From Alphaproteobacteria bacterium MedPE-SWcel (GTDB lineage Bacteria; Pseudomonadota; Alphaproteobacteria; Rhodobacterales; Rhodobacteraceae): DNA of 64,000 bases. The translations under genes and the position numbers were made by a program. Positions 1 to 8,630 of this stretch are shown here, piece by piece. The DNA is taken from assembly GCA_001874255.1 (NCBI GenBank), contig MPDC01000004.1, positions 1 through 64,000 on the forward strand. Direction: 5' to 3'. A model generated the notes under the pieces. The model did no database searches. It saw only the letters and a list, made by a program, of their open reading frames with translations, and was not told where the DNA came from. Within the stretch, counting starts at the first letter, position 1; each line of letters begins with the position of its first letter.

Positions 1-654
1 GAGCTGTGCGAACGTGTGCTCGCGCTGATCAAGGACGGCTGGACGCCCGAGCAGATTGGCAACCGGATGATCCATGAAAAGGCAAAGCCGCGCGTGTGCC
101 AAGAAACTATTTATCGCTACGTCTATTCCAAAGACGGCATGCGAGACGATCTGTGGTGGTACCTGCCGACGCACCGCGTCGCACGTAGGCCCCGCCGCAT
201 GCGCAAACGCCGCGAACCCAAATTCCATCGCGATGTCAGTATCCTGTTCCGTCCGGATGATGTGGCGCACCGCCGTCAGTTTGGTCACTGGGAAGGCGAT
301 TTGATGTTGTTTAAACAGAAGCTTGGGCAGACAAACGTGACGTCTCTCGTCGAACGCGTCAGCCGGTTCACTGTGATCCTGAAGAACCCGAACCGACGCA
401 CCAAACCTGTGATGGGTAAGATCATCAAGGCGATCAAAACCCTGCCCTATCAAGCCCGCCGATCGATCACCTTTGACCGTGGTTCAGAGTTCATGGACGG
501 GCCGCACCTTCAGGCAGAGATTGGGACGCAGACGTGGTTCTGCGATCCGTCGTCGCCCTGGCAAAAAGCAACAGTCGAGAACACCAACCGCCGCGCCAGA
601 CGTTGGCTTCCGCGAAAAGATGTTGGAGGAGATGCGATGACGCCCCTACTATGA
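1..654 (+). pseudogene. IS30-family transposase, 3' fragment with damaged C-terminus
   Basis: The frame is open from base 1 and encodes the catalytic part of an IS30-family DDE transposase. Motifs seen are GHWEGDL (first Asp), TFDRGSEF (second Asp) and ATVENTNRR (Glu). The N-terminal helix-turn-helix part is missing because the window starts inside the gene, at codons reading ELCERVLALIKDGWTPEQ. After RRWLP the frame departs from the family and stops early. In another frame the last bases read FREKMLEEMR followed by a stop, which looks like the normal C-terminus, so an internal deletion near 610 is likely. The matching N-terminal part of such a transposase lies on the minus strand at 57518-57820. 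Not expected to be functional. Confidence 0.85.
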
Positions 655-658
655 GTTC

Positions 659-674
659 AACAAGAGTCGCAGTT
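659..674 (+). repeat. IS30-type terminal inverted repeat (right end)
   Basis: The sequence AACAAGAGTCGCAGTT lies just beyond the transposase remnant and reads outward from the element. The same 16 bases, also reading outward, lie upstream of the N-terminal transposase fragment at 57856-57871. This identifies the two as right and left ends of the same IS type. The exact outer boundary is not resolved and lies between 674 and about 687. Confidence 0.75.
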
Positions 675-684
675 CAGGTATCGC

Positions 685-1885
685 TCACATTTGCAGGCTG
701 AGGGAGGCTCCGGGATGGACCATAATGCGTTTGACCTGAAAACGATCTCCGACCACCAGACTTTCAAACCACCCCCAGGGGCGGTGGACTTTGGGAAAAT
801 CGGTCGCCTGCACCGCGCCTTTGTCTTTCAGCACCTGCACCGCCAGCTTCACATCCTGAGCGCGGGATTTATCCGCCACCAGCACCGCGTCATTCATCGC
901 CACCGCCATGATACCCTCAAGGCCGATGCCGACAACCTCCAGCCGGTCGCTGTCCGAACGGAGCAGCGTGTCGGAACACTCGATCGCCGTCGCCGCTCCA
1001 CTGACAACCACACCATTGTCATCCGGTCCGGCCTCGCGCCAGACCGCATCCCAGCCGCCCAGATCAGACCAGGCCGCATCAAAGGGCACCACGGAGAGGT
1101 TCTTGGCCTTCTCCATCACCGCGTAGTCGATAGAGATGTCCGCCGCCCGTCCCCAGGGTTCGGGCGCCAGCCACAAAAACCCAAGATCCACCTCTGCCTC
1201 ATCAAGCGCTGCCGCGACAGGCTCCATCAATTCAGGCGCATAGGCCTTGAAGGCCGCGATGATATCGGCGGCTCGGAACAGGAAGATCCCCGCATTCCAT
1301 TTGAAATTGCCCGCTGCCAGCATCTCGGCCGCGCGGGCGGCATCGGGTTTTTCCACAAACTGCTTCAGCGCCACCGGGGTACCCGCGGTATCAGGCGCCT
1401 TTGAGAGTTCAAGATACCCATAGGCGGTTTCCGCATGGGTTGGCGTGATGCCAAAGGTCACCATCTGCCCCTTAGCCACCGCCGCGAGCCCCTGCGCGAC
1501 GGCAGAATGGAACGCGTCGATATCGGGCATTACATGATCCGAAGGAGCCACCAGAAGCACCGCTTGCGGATCTTGCGCCTGCGCTCTGAGGGCCGCCACC
1601 AATACCGGCGGTGCTGCGCGCAGCCGGTTCGATCAAAATCGCACCCGGATCAATGCCTGCAGCCTGGAGTTGTTCCGCAACGATAAAGCGGAAATCGGAA
1701 TTGGTCAGCACCATCGGCGCGCCAAAAGCAAACCCGTTTCCGGTCCCCGACATCCGTCTGGCCGAAGACTGAAACAAGGTTTCTTTGCCCATCAAGGGCA
1801 CGAATTGCTTGGGGTAGCTCTTGCGCGACAACGGCCAGAGCCGGGTTCCGGAGCCACCACAGAGAAGAACGGGAATAATATTCAT
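685..1885 (-). pseudogene. manC: Mannose-1-phosphate guanylyltransferase, frameshifted and truncated
   Basis: The 5' part starts at 1885 with the nucleotidyltransferase signature LLCGGSGTRLWPLSRKSYPK and continues to EPAARSTA. The protein then continues in another frame from about 1605 (ALRAQAQDPQAVLLVAPSDH), so there is an indel near 1604-1612. The 3' end reads GASLSLQM and stops at 685. Full-length ManC proteins continue here into a His-rich cupin (phosphomannose isomerase-like) domain of roughly 80 residues, which is missing. The IS30 right end lies immediately beyond the break. The intact enzyme makes GDP-mannose from mannose-1-phosphate and GTP. Both lesions suggest a dead gene, although the frameshift alone could be a sequencing error. 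Confidence 0.85.
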
Positions 1886-1988
1886 GACAACATTAATCTC
1901 AAGCGACGCGAGTAGCGTCCTTTATGTGGTAGTCAACCGCACCCGTCTTCACAAGGCAGCCGGTCAAATTCATTATCAAAGCTGCATA

Positions 1989-3041
1989 TCAGCCCTGCCG
2001 TTTTCTCACCCAGCCCAAGAAAGCCGCATCGGGTTTGCGCAACCGGGGCGCGCCGGATCTGGCCCAGACCGCGCGCCAGTCGGCCTCCAGCGCATAGACA
2101 TCCTGCCCCGGCAACAGGCGGCGGGCCTCGTCGCGGGCGGCCTCCGACACCACCGGCGGCGGCACATCGACCACGGCCGCCTTCTGGGCAAAGCGGATGA
2201 TGTCCCCCTCCAGCTCCGTCAGCTCGTAATCCGGCAGCGGCTGGGCCTCGATCATGTCGCGGATCATCTTGCGAAACACCCGGCGCGGACTGGCGGAGCC
2301 GGATTTCTTCAGCAGCGTCTCCACCGAGATCTGCCAGCTGTCCTGACGGCCACAATGCTTGCGCGCCAGCTCGTAGATGCGCCGTTCCAGCGGCTTCCTG
2401 AGCCGGAAGTAATCGCGGCTCAGCGTCAGCACCGATTTCGACAGCACCGCCCGGTAGAGCCAGTCCGAAAGCGTCACCGCCACCGAGACCATGCGACCAC
2501 CGCGCGCCTTGCGCACGATCTCCCAGCTGTCGATCAGGCCAAAGCCACTGGTGACCTCCTGCCCGCCGGTGGTGATATTGGTGGTGATGCGGGTGCCCGC
2601 CAGCCGCTCGAAGGCCTCGCGCAGGCGGCGATAGGCATCGCCAGAGGTCTCCCGGTTGCAGGCCACCAGGAGATCATGCGCCGTCAGATGCAGGGTGCGG
2701 CTCACCTGACGGCCCGCATTCAGCGCCGCCATCAGCTGGCTGACGCAGAAGATCAGGATGTCCTTGTCGTGGATCGTCGCCAGCCCCTTGACGCTCGGCG
2801 TCACGGTGATCTCGGCGCCATTGTGCTCGTAGGTGAGGATACGCCGGTCCGGCCGGGTGCCGAGAGAGAACAGGGGATGCTCCATCGAGGCGAGATCATT
2901 CTTCGGCATCGCGCCAAAAATATCGCAGAGGAAATACGCCCCCTGCCCTTCCGGCGGATATGTCGCTGGTGCCGTGCTCACGCCCGTCATCTGTCCTGTC
3001 CAACTGCTCAATCTTGTCCGGGGATTTGCCCCCCGAGTCAT
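1989..3041 (-). CDS. repA: Plasmid replication initiator RepA (RPA family)
   Basis: A 350-residue protein with the conserved RPA-type block GAYFLCDIFGAMPKNDLASMEHP at residues 34-56, followed by SVKGLATIHDKDILIF and RIYELARKHCG. These match the replication initiator protein A family used by many Rhodobacteraceae plasmids. It would bind the iterons just upstream (3091-3156) and recruit the host helicase. It is transcribed away from parA/parB, across the origin region. Start: ATG at 3041 gives the longest product and ATG at 2990 (residue 18) is an alternative. Neither has a strong ribosome binding site. The conserved block begins after both. Confidence 0.9.
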   Translation of the reverse strand: MTRGANPRTRLSSWTGQMTGVSTAPATYPPEGQGAYFLCDIFGAMPKNDLASMEHPLFSLGTRPDRRILTYEHNGAEITVTPSVKGLATIHDKDILIFCVSQLMAALNAGRQVSRTLHLTAHDLLVACNRETSGDAYRRLREAFERLAGTRITTNITTGGQEVTSGFGLIDSWEIVRKARGGRMVSVAVTLSDWLYRAVLSKSVLTLSRDYFRLRKPLERRIYELARKHCGRQDSWQISVETLLKKSGSASPRRVFRKMIRDMIEAQPLPDYELTELEGDIIRFAQKAAVVDVPPPVVSEAARDEARRLLPGQDVYALEADWRAVWARSGAPRLRKPDAAFLGWVRKRQG

Positions 3042-3070
3042 TCGTGGTTTTGATTACGCTCACCCTAGGG

Positions 3071-3156
3071 TTATCCACAGTCCCGCACAACGGGGGTTCG
3101 GAGTCAGCAGATCGGGGGTTCAGAGTCGCTTTATCGGGGTTTCAGAGTCATGCTGC
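3071..3156. other. Plasmid origin: DnaA box and three 22-bp iterons
   Basis: TTATCCACA at 3071-3079 is a perfect consensus DnaA box. It is followed by three direct repeats starting at 3091, 3113 and 3135, a period of exactly 22 bp. The conserved core is CGGGGGTTCAGAGTC with one or two changes per copy. Just beyond, 3205-3260 is AT-rich (around TAGAAATAACACAATAATAA) and could be the unwinding region. Position between divergent repA and parA, repeat period near two helical turns, and the DnaA box together support an iteron-type oriV. Confidence 0.8.
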
Positions 3157-3204
3157 CCCGAAAAGACCCGCTAATCGCCCATGAAAAAAGGGCTTTGCAA
3201 GAGA

Positions 3205-3260
3205 GCGCCTGCTGCCTTAACTAGAAATAACACAATAATAACAGGATAAGTTTTTTGAGA
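3205..3260. other. AT-rich stretch next to iterons, possible unwinding element
   Basis: Much richer in A/T than the surrounding GC-rich DNA, including AACTAGAAATAACACAATA and GATAAGTTTTTTGAG. It lies about 50 bp from the last iteron on the parA side. Assignment as the duplex-unwinding element is inferred from position and composition only. Confidence 0.45.
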
Positions 3261-3359
3261 GCCGCCTCAGATGTGGCCCAAAGACCACGCAGCTCCCTGT
3301 TGCAAGTCTCGGATTTGCTTAGAAAATCAGGCGTGTGTCATCATAATCCTTCCACATGC

Positions 3360-3414
3360 TGCCTTTTCTGCTATTCTGTTGAAAAGGCAATACATGGGTA
3401 GATCTGATATCAGA
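3360..3414. promoter_or_regulatory. Dyad symmetries upstream of parA (possible operator)
   Basis: Two inverted repeats precede parA. TGCCTTTTC (3360-3368) pairs with GAAAAGGCA (3381-3389). TCTGATATCAGA (3403-3414) is a perfect 12-bp palindrome. ParA proteins with an N-terminal DNA-binding domain commonly autoregulate their operon, so these are candidate operator sites. This is inference from position. Confidence 0.4.
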
Positions 3415-3471
3415 CCGCAGGGCGCGTTTGGTGAGGTCAGGCTCCCCCATCGAGCATGAGGCAGAGGCAGG

Positions 3472-4881
3472 ATGGCCAGAGATATCCACATGAAGGCAGG
3501 CAGCCCCCTGCCGCCCTATTTCAACATTGACCCCGATGCGGCGCTGGCCGAATTGGACCGGCCCACGGATACCGCGCGCTTTGCCGAAATCGCCGAGGGC
3601 TGTGCCCGCGGTCGGGCCGATCTTGCCAGCCGCGGTCTGGACGAGGAAGGTTCGAAATCCCTGCGCCTCTTCTCCACCTGGGAAATCACCCGCTATCTGA
3701 TCCCCGTCGCCCAGGCCCATTTCCGCCGCGTGCTGAAGGCAAACCCCGACCTCCCCCAGGGCCGCTCGGAGACCGAAGGCGGCGCCAAATGGTTCACCCT
3801 CGACGAGGTGCTGCGGCTGCGGGCCTTCTTTGCCGCGCAGGGATCCAAGGCGAAGAACTACCTGCCCTACCGTCCCGAAGGGCTGCCTGCGAAACTGGTG
3901 GCGGTGGCGAATTTCAAAGGCGGCGTCGGCAAGACCTCGACCGCGGCGCATCTGGCGATGTCGGCCGCCCTCGACGGCTACAAGGTGCTGGTGATCGACC
4001 TCGACAGCCAGGGGTCGATGACCTCGATCTTTGGCGGCAAGGTCGAGGACGAATGGCAGACCGCCTTCCCGCTGCTGGCGCGCCACTACGGCGATCACCT
4101 CCGGCTGGAGAACCAGCGCCGTCTGGACCGGGGCGACGCGCCGCAGCCGCTGGACGAAAGCCTCTCGGCGGCAATGGAGATGACCGCCGGCGATGTGATC
4201 CAGCCGACCCACTGGCCCAATATCGACCTGATCGGCGCCCAGCTGAACCTCTATTGGGCGGAGTTCCAGATCCCGGTCTGGCGCATGGCGGCGCGCTCGT
4301 GGAAGCTCTGGGATGCGCTCACCGACCGGCTGGAGGCGGACGGGGTGCTGGAGCAATACGACGTGGTCTTCATCGACACGCCGCCGGCGCTTGGCTACCT
4401 GACCATCAACGGGCTCTCGGCGGCGGATATTCTGCTGGTGCCGATGGGGGCGTCCTTCTTGGAATTCGACAGCACGGGGCGGTTCTTTGACATGCTGCAT
4501 TCCACCTTTGCCTCGATCGAGGAGGGCGAGAACCTGGCGGCGCGGGCTCTGGGCCGGCCCGAGATCGGGTTCGAATGGGACGCGGTGCGCGCCGTGATCA
4601 CCCGCTACGACAGTGCCCAGCAGGGCGAGCTGGCGGGGCTGGTGCAGGCCTATATGGGCCCGACCCTGTCGCCGCACCGGCAGGATTTCACCGCGCTGAT
4701 CGGCCAGGCCGGCGAGCAGGTGAATGGCATCTACGAGGCGGATTACCGCGATTTCAACCGCGAGACCTACGCCCGCGGGCGCGAGACCTTTGACGAAACC
4801 TATGCCGCCTTCAAGAAGCTCCTCGCCGGTGTCTGGCGGCGCGAGGAGCTGGCGTTGCGGCAGGCGCGCGCGGCCTCCTGA
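3472..4881 (+). CDS. parA: ParA partition ATPase
   Basis: A 469-residue ParA-type ATPase. About 140 N-terminal residues (probably a helix-turn-helix DNA-binding part, as in large plasmid ParA proteins) precede the deviant Walker A motif FKGGVGKTST at about 148-157. The A' and B motifs follow as VIDLDSQGSM and VVFIDTPPALGYL. It would drive plasmid segregation together with the ParB encoded 74 bp downstream and may repress its own operon. Family length and motif order are normal. The start is ATG at 3472; a second in-frame ATG follows at residue 7. Confidence 0.93.
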   Translation: MARDIHMKAGSPLPPYFNIDPDAALAELDRPTDTARFAEIAEGCARGRADLASRGLDEEGSKSLRLFSTWEITRYLIPVAQAHFRRVLKANPDLPQGRSETEGGAKWFTLDEVLRLRAFFAAQGSKAKNYLPYRPEGLPAKLVAVANFKGGVGKTSTAAHLAMSAALDGYKVLVIDLDSQGSMTSIFGGKVEDEWQTAFPLLARHYGDHLRLENQRRLDRGDAPQPLDESLSAAMEMTAGDVIQPTHWPNIDLIGAQLNLYWAEFQIPVWRMAARSWKLWDALTDRLEADGVLEQYDVVFIDTPPALGYLTINGLSAADILLVPMGASFLEFDSTGRFFDMLHSTFASIEEGENLAARALGRPEIGFEWDAVRAVITRYDSAQQGELAGLVQAYMGPTLSPHRQDFTALIGQAGEQVNGIYEADYRDFNRETYARGRETFDETYAAFKKLLAGVWRREELALRQARAAS

Positions 4882-4955
4882 CCGGGGCCTAAGGATTTGT
4901 TGCGAGACTGGGGAGATCTCCCCTGCCCCGCGGCTGACGAGGAAGGACGACGACA

Positions 4956-6074
4956 ATGGCAAAACGCAAACGGCTGACGCCCGCCCAGCCCACCTATCTG
5001 AGCGCCTCTGACGCGGCGCCGGCCCCTGCGTCGGGTCTGCTCTCCGTGGGGGCGGCGCCGATTGCCCAGGTGGCCTCTGATACCTCTGCGGCGGCGGCGC
5101 TGCAGGAGTTGTCGGGCGTGCTGGAAAATGCCCGCGCCCGCGGGTTGATGATCGAAGAGCTGTCTTTGGATGCCATCGACGAGACCTATCTGGTCCGCGA
5201 CCGCATTGTTCAGGACGAAGAGGACATGCAGGCGCTGATGGAGTCGTTGCGCGCCCGTGGGCAGCAGACTCCGATCGAGGTGGCCCGGATTGAGGGCGCG
5301 CGCGGTGTTCTGACCCATGGTCTGATTTCCGGCTGGCGGCGGCTGACGGCTCTGCGCAGACTCTATGAAGAGACATCAGAGCCTGAATTCGCCCGGATCA
5401 AGGCGCTGGTGGTGCGCCCCGAGACAGCGGCCGATGCCTATCTCGCGATGGTCGAAGAAAACGAAATCCGGGTCAATCTCAGCCATTATGAACGCGCGCG
5501 CATTGCCATGCGGGCCTTGGCAGAGGGGGTTTACCCGGATCAGCGCAAGGCGCTGCTGGGTCTGTTCATGAATGTCCCACGGGCCAAACGTTCCAAGATC
5601 GCCAGCTTTGTCACCGTGGTGCAGGCCCTGGATGCGGTGCTGCGCTATCCAACGGCCATCCCCGAGAAGCTCGGCCTCGGCCTGGCCCGTGCCATTGAAG
5701 AAGACCCCGCCTTTGGCGACCGTCTCGCCGAGGCGCTGCGCCAGCAGCGTCCGCAGAGCGTGAGTGAGGAACTGGCGCTTCTGTCCCATGAGCTTGCCGC
5801 ACAGATTACGGCTCTAAACAGCCCTGCAGAGTCTGTTTCGGACCTCTCCCCTGCCCCCTCCTCCGCCCGACCCGTGGCGTCGCCTGCGCCTTCTGCGCTG
5901 CCCCGCATTCGCAATACGGAGCCGACCACCGCGCCGGGCGAGCGTATCACGCTGCAGGCCGCCCCGGGGGTTCGCTTGGGGTATACGGCGGATGCGCAGA
6001 AGATCGAACTGACAGGCGACGGCGTGACGGCTGAGCTGATGGCGGAGCTGAAGGCCTGGCTCGCGACCCGTTGA
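4956..6074 (+). CDS. parB: ParB-like centromere-binding protein
   Basis: A 372-residue ParB/RepB-type protein. After a low-complexity Ala/Pro N-terminus, the ParB nuclease-like domain is at about residues 70-170, including GLISGWRRLTALRRLYEE and the box VEENEIRVNLSHYERARIA. A helix-turn-helix DNA-binding region follows (LGLFMNVPRAKRSKIASFVT). The C-terminus is Pro/Ala-rich before a terminal segment. It follows parA in the same direction and precedes the palindromic sites at 6196-6282, which it probably binds. An AGGAAGG ribosome binding site is just upstream of the ATG. Confidence 0.92.
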   Translation: MAKRKRLTPAQPTYLSASDAAPAPASGLLSVGAAPIAQVASDTSAAAALQELSGVLENARARGLMIEELSLDAIDETYLVRDRIVQDEEDMQALMESLRARGQQTPIEVARIEGARGVLTHGLISGWRRLTALRRLYEETSEPEFARIKALVVRPETAADAYLAMVEENEIRVNLSHYERARIAMRALAEGVYPDQRKALLGLFMNVPRAKRSKIASFVTVVQALDAVLRYPTAIPEKLGLGLARAIEEDPAFGDRLAEALRQQRPQSVSEELALLSHELAAQITALNSPAESVSDLSPAPSSARPVASPAPSALPRIRNTEPTTAPGERITLQAAPGVRLGYTADAQKIELTGDGVTAELMAELKAWLATR

Positions 6075-6140
6075 GTTGACCCCGTCGAGCTGAGAGAGCC
6101 CCGTATCCCAGTCCTGTATCTCGGTCCCGGTCCGATGCCA

Positions 6141-6168
6141 CAGGCGCCCTTTGCGGCGCCTGTTTTTC
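6141..6168 (+). terminator. Rho-independent terminator after parB
   Basis: CAGGCGCC (6141-6148) pairs with GGCGCCTG (6155-6162) across a 6-base loop, followed by a run of T. It lies 67 bp after the parB stop and would end the parAB transcript before the parS-like sites. Confidence 0.75.
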
Positions 6169-6195
6169 GTTCCAACGGGGCTGGCTGAGGTCTGC

Positions 6196-6282
6196 ACAAT
6201 AGGTCAGCATTGTTGACCTATTGTTTCGCGCGCGAAACATTGGGTAAGTAGTGCTGACCTATTGTTTCGCGCGCGAAACAAT
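6196..6282. other. parS-like palindrome cluster
   Basis: Two copies of the palindrome TGTTTCGCGCGCGAAACA lie at 6222-6239 and 6263-6280; the second extends to a perfect 22-bp palindrome (6261-6282). Both are preceded by TGACCTAT, making 26-bp direct repeats spaced 41 bp apart. Upstream, ACAATAGGTCA (6196-6206) is the inverted copy of TGACCTATTGT (6214-6224). A further TGACCTAT follows at 6295. Palindromes directly after parAB in Rhodobacteraceae plasmids are typical partition sites. Confidence 0.75.
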
Positions 6283-6567
6283 GAGACAGGATGGCTGACC
6301 TATATGGGGATTCTGGGCAGCCCAGGGCCTTCCCTCTGGTTCCCGCTTCTGTGGGCGCGGCATTCCATTGTCTTGCTTAAAAAACGGGCGCCGCAGACAA
6401 TGGTGAAAAAATGCTGTAAACTTCACAGGCAGGACCTTTCAATCCGCTGTTTTTTGGGGGGGATCATGCTAAGGCTTGTGCATTGCCGGATCGAGAATTG
6501 TGTTGAATAGATTGGATGTTGACGAAGTGTTCACCATGGCGTGGAGAGGTAAGATCGCGGAATTGGA
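6283..6567. other. Intergenic region, no gene recognised
   Basis: About 285 bp between the parS-like cluster and the next gene. No convincing coding frame is seen. It probably carries the promoter for the downstream dehydratase gene, but I could not pick out a clear -35/-10 pair. Confidence 0.5.
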
Positions 6568-8472
6568 GTGCGTGAGAGAATGTTGAAACTCGTGGAGGCG
6601 CTCACGCGTCAGCAAAAGGCCACGATCTTTCTTGTCTTGGATCTGTTGCTGCTGCCCGTTGCCCTGCTGTTTGCCGTTGTCCTGCAGGATATGCCTGTGT
6701 CGGCGATGGTCGTGCTGGGTCAGATGCTGCCGGTGTTGCCCTATATCATCGTGTTGACCGCAGCCTTGTCCTACTGGCTGGGGCTGCCGAAGGTTCAGCT
6801 AATTGCCTATGAACGGCATGCGGTTGGCCAGACTGCCATTGTGGCGATCAGCGCGGCGGCGCTGGAGGCGTCGGTCTGTGCCGTCTTTGGTCCCGAGCTG
6901 CCGCCGGGGGTGCATGTGGTGTTCGGCCTCAGCTACCTGTTGATGATGGTGGCGGTGCGCACCGTGATGTTGCAGATGGTCCTGGCCCTGTACCGCCGGG
7001 CGCGACCGCGGTCCCGGGTGCTGATTTACGGGGCGGGCAATACCGGCACCCAGCTGGCGCAGGCGCTGAAAACCCATGATGGCATCGATCCGGTGGCCTT
7101 TGTCGATGACAATAAATCGCTGCAGGGGCTGATGCTGGTGGGCCTGCCAGTCTATGCACCGTCGCGGATTGCCGAAATGGTCAAGACCCGCGGGATCAAG
7201 CGGGTGCTGCTGGCAATGCCCTCGCAAAGCCAGCCGAAACAGGCCCAGATCATTCAGCGGTTGCAGAAACTGGGGCTGGAAGTGCAGGCGCTGCCCTCCT
7301 TTGCCCAGCTGACCGGAGAAGAGGCGCTGGTAGACAAGCTCACTCCGGTGGCGCCACAGAATTTCCTCAGCCGCGATGCCTGCGACGTCCCCTTGCAGGT
7401 GGCGGCGGGATCCTATGCGGGGCGGGTCGTGCTGGTCTCGGGCGCGGGGGGCTCCATCGGGTCGGAGCTCTGCCGCCAGATCGTGGCCTGCCAGCCGACC
7501 AAGCTGGTGCTCTATGAACTGTCGGAACTGGCGCTCTATACCATCCATCAGGAGCTGTGTCAGCGGCTGGAGGGCACCCCGATCGAGCTGGTGCCGGTCC
7601 TCGGTTCGGTCACCGACCCGCGCCAGGTGCGGCGGGTGCTGGAACGCCATCAGGTGCAGGTGGTGCTGCATGCGGCGGCCTATAAACATGTGCCGCTGGT
7701 CGAGGCGAACCCGCTGGCGGGGCTGGCCAACAATGTCTTTGGCACGCAGACGCTGGCCCGGGCGGCGGCGGAATTCGGCGTCGAACGTTTCATTCTGATT
7801 TCCTCGGACAAGGCGGTGCGCCCGACCAATGTGATGGGGGCCTCCAAACGTATGGCCGAGCTGATCGTGCAGGACCTCGCCACCCGCACCCTTGCGCACA
7901 GCCCGGGGACAAAGACGGTGTTCACCATGGTGCGGTTTGGCAATGTCCTGGGCTCTTCGGGTTCGGTCATTCCGCTGTTTCAGGAACAGATCAGCCGTGG
8001 CGGCCCGATCACCGTGACCGATCCGCGGGTCAAACGCTATTTCATGACCATCCGCGAAGCGGTGCAGCTGGTCTTGCAGGCAGGCGCCGAGGCTCAGGGC
8101 GGCGAGGTCTTCGTGCTGGATATGGGCGAGCCGGTCTCGATTTTGCAACTGGCCCGTCAGGTGATCGAGAGCGCGGGATACAGCGTGCGTGATGCGGACC
8201 ATCCGGAGGGCGATATTGCCATCGACATTATCGGCCTGCGTCCGGGTGAAAAGCTGGAAGAGGAACTGACGCTGTCCACCGAGCTGATCCACACGGCTCA
8301 CCCCAAGGTCTTCTGTGCCCGCGAGGCGACGCTGTCGGAAATCGAGGTTGCGGCCCTCTTGCGCGCGCTGCGGCAGGCGGTGGCGGTCGGGGATGAAGAG
8401 GGCGCACGCCAGGTCATCCTGCGGTGGGTCGAAGGGTATGTGCAATCCGACCTGCAGCGGAAAACGTCCTGA
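6568..8472 (+). CDS. Membrane nucleotide-sugar epimerase/dehydratase (CapD/WbpM type)
   Basis: A 634-residue polysaccharide biosynthesis protein. Four hydrophobic segments occupy about residues 17-140. Two Rossmann motifs follow: IYGAGNTGTQ near 151 and VSGAGGSIGSE near 287. The second domain has the WbpM/PglF-type motifs AAYKHVPLVEANP, ISSDKAVRPTNVMGASKR and VRFGNVLGSSGSVIP. Such proteins act at the inner membrane as UDP-GlcNAc 4,6-dehydratases (retaining) or related enzymes, making 6-deoxy-4-keto sugars. It is distinct from the soluble PseB at 27725. The start is GTG at 6568, with ATG at 6580 as an alternative. Confidence 0.88.
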   Translation: MRERMLKLVEALTRQQKATIFLVLDLLLLPVALLFAVVLQDMPVSAMVVLGQMLPVLPYIIVLTAALSYWLGLPKVQLIAYERHAVGQTAIVAISAAALEASVCAVFGPELPPGVHVVFGLSYLLMMVAVRTVMLQMVLALYRRARPRSRVLIYGAGNTGTQLAQALKTHDGIDPVAFVDDNKSLQGLMLVGLPVYAPSRIAEMVKTRGIKRVLLAMPSQSQPKQAQIIQRLQKLGLEVQALPSFAQLTGEEALVDKLTPVAPQNFLSRDACDVPLQVAAGSYAGRVVLVSGAGGSIGSELCRQIVACQPTKLVLYELSELALYTIHQELCQRLEGTPIELVPVLGSVTDPRQVRRVLERHQVQVVLHAAAYKHVPLVEANPLAGLANNVFGTQTLARAAAEFGVERFILISSDKAVRPTNVMGASKRMAELIVQDLATRTLAHSPGTKTVFTMVRFGNVLGSSGSVIPLFQEQISRGGPITVTDPRVKRYFMTIREAVQLVLQAGAEAQGGEVFVLDMGEPVSILQLARQVIESAGYSVRDADHPEGDIAIDIIGLRPGEKLEEELTLSTELIHTAHPKVFCAREATLSEIEVAALLRALRQAVAVGDEEGARQVILRWVEGYVQSDLQRKTS

Positions 8473-8630
8473 GTGCCACAGACCACAACAAACCGGCTTT
8501 GACCGTTGATCGGCGTCAAAGGGTAGGGCAGTAAGCAAGGCAACAGGTGAACTCTCCTGCCCGTCGACGCTGCGTCGCTCGGCAGTGGGAGCACGACAAC
8601 AACGATAAGACTGAGCAAGGATTGCCGCGC

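Noticed and set aside
3319-5376. Long minus-strand open frame opposite parA and parB
   Set aside because: Pro/Arg/Gln/His-rich composition without motifs, and it overlaps two well-supported genes. A GC-rich antisense shadow.
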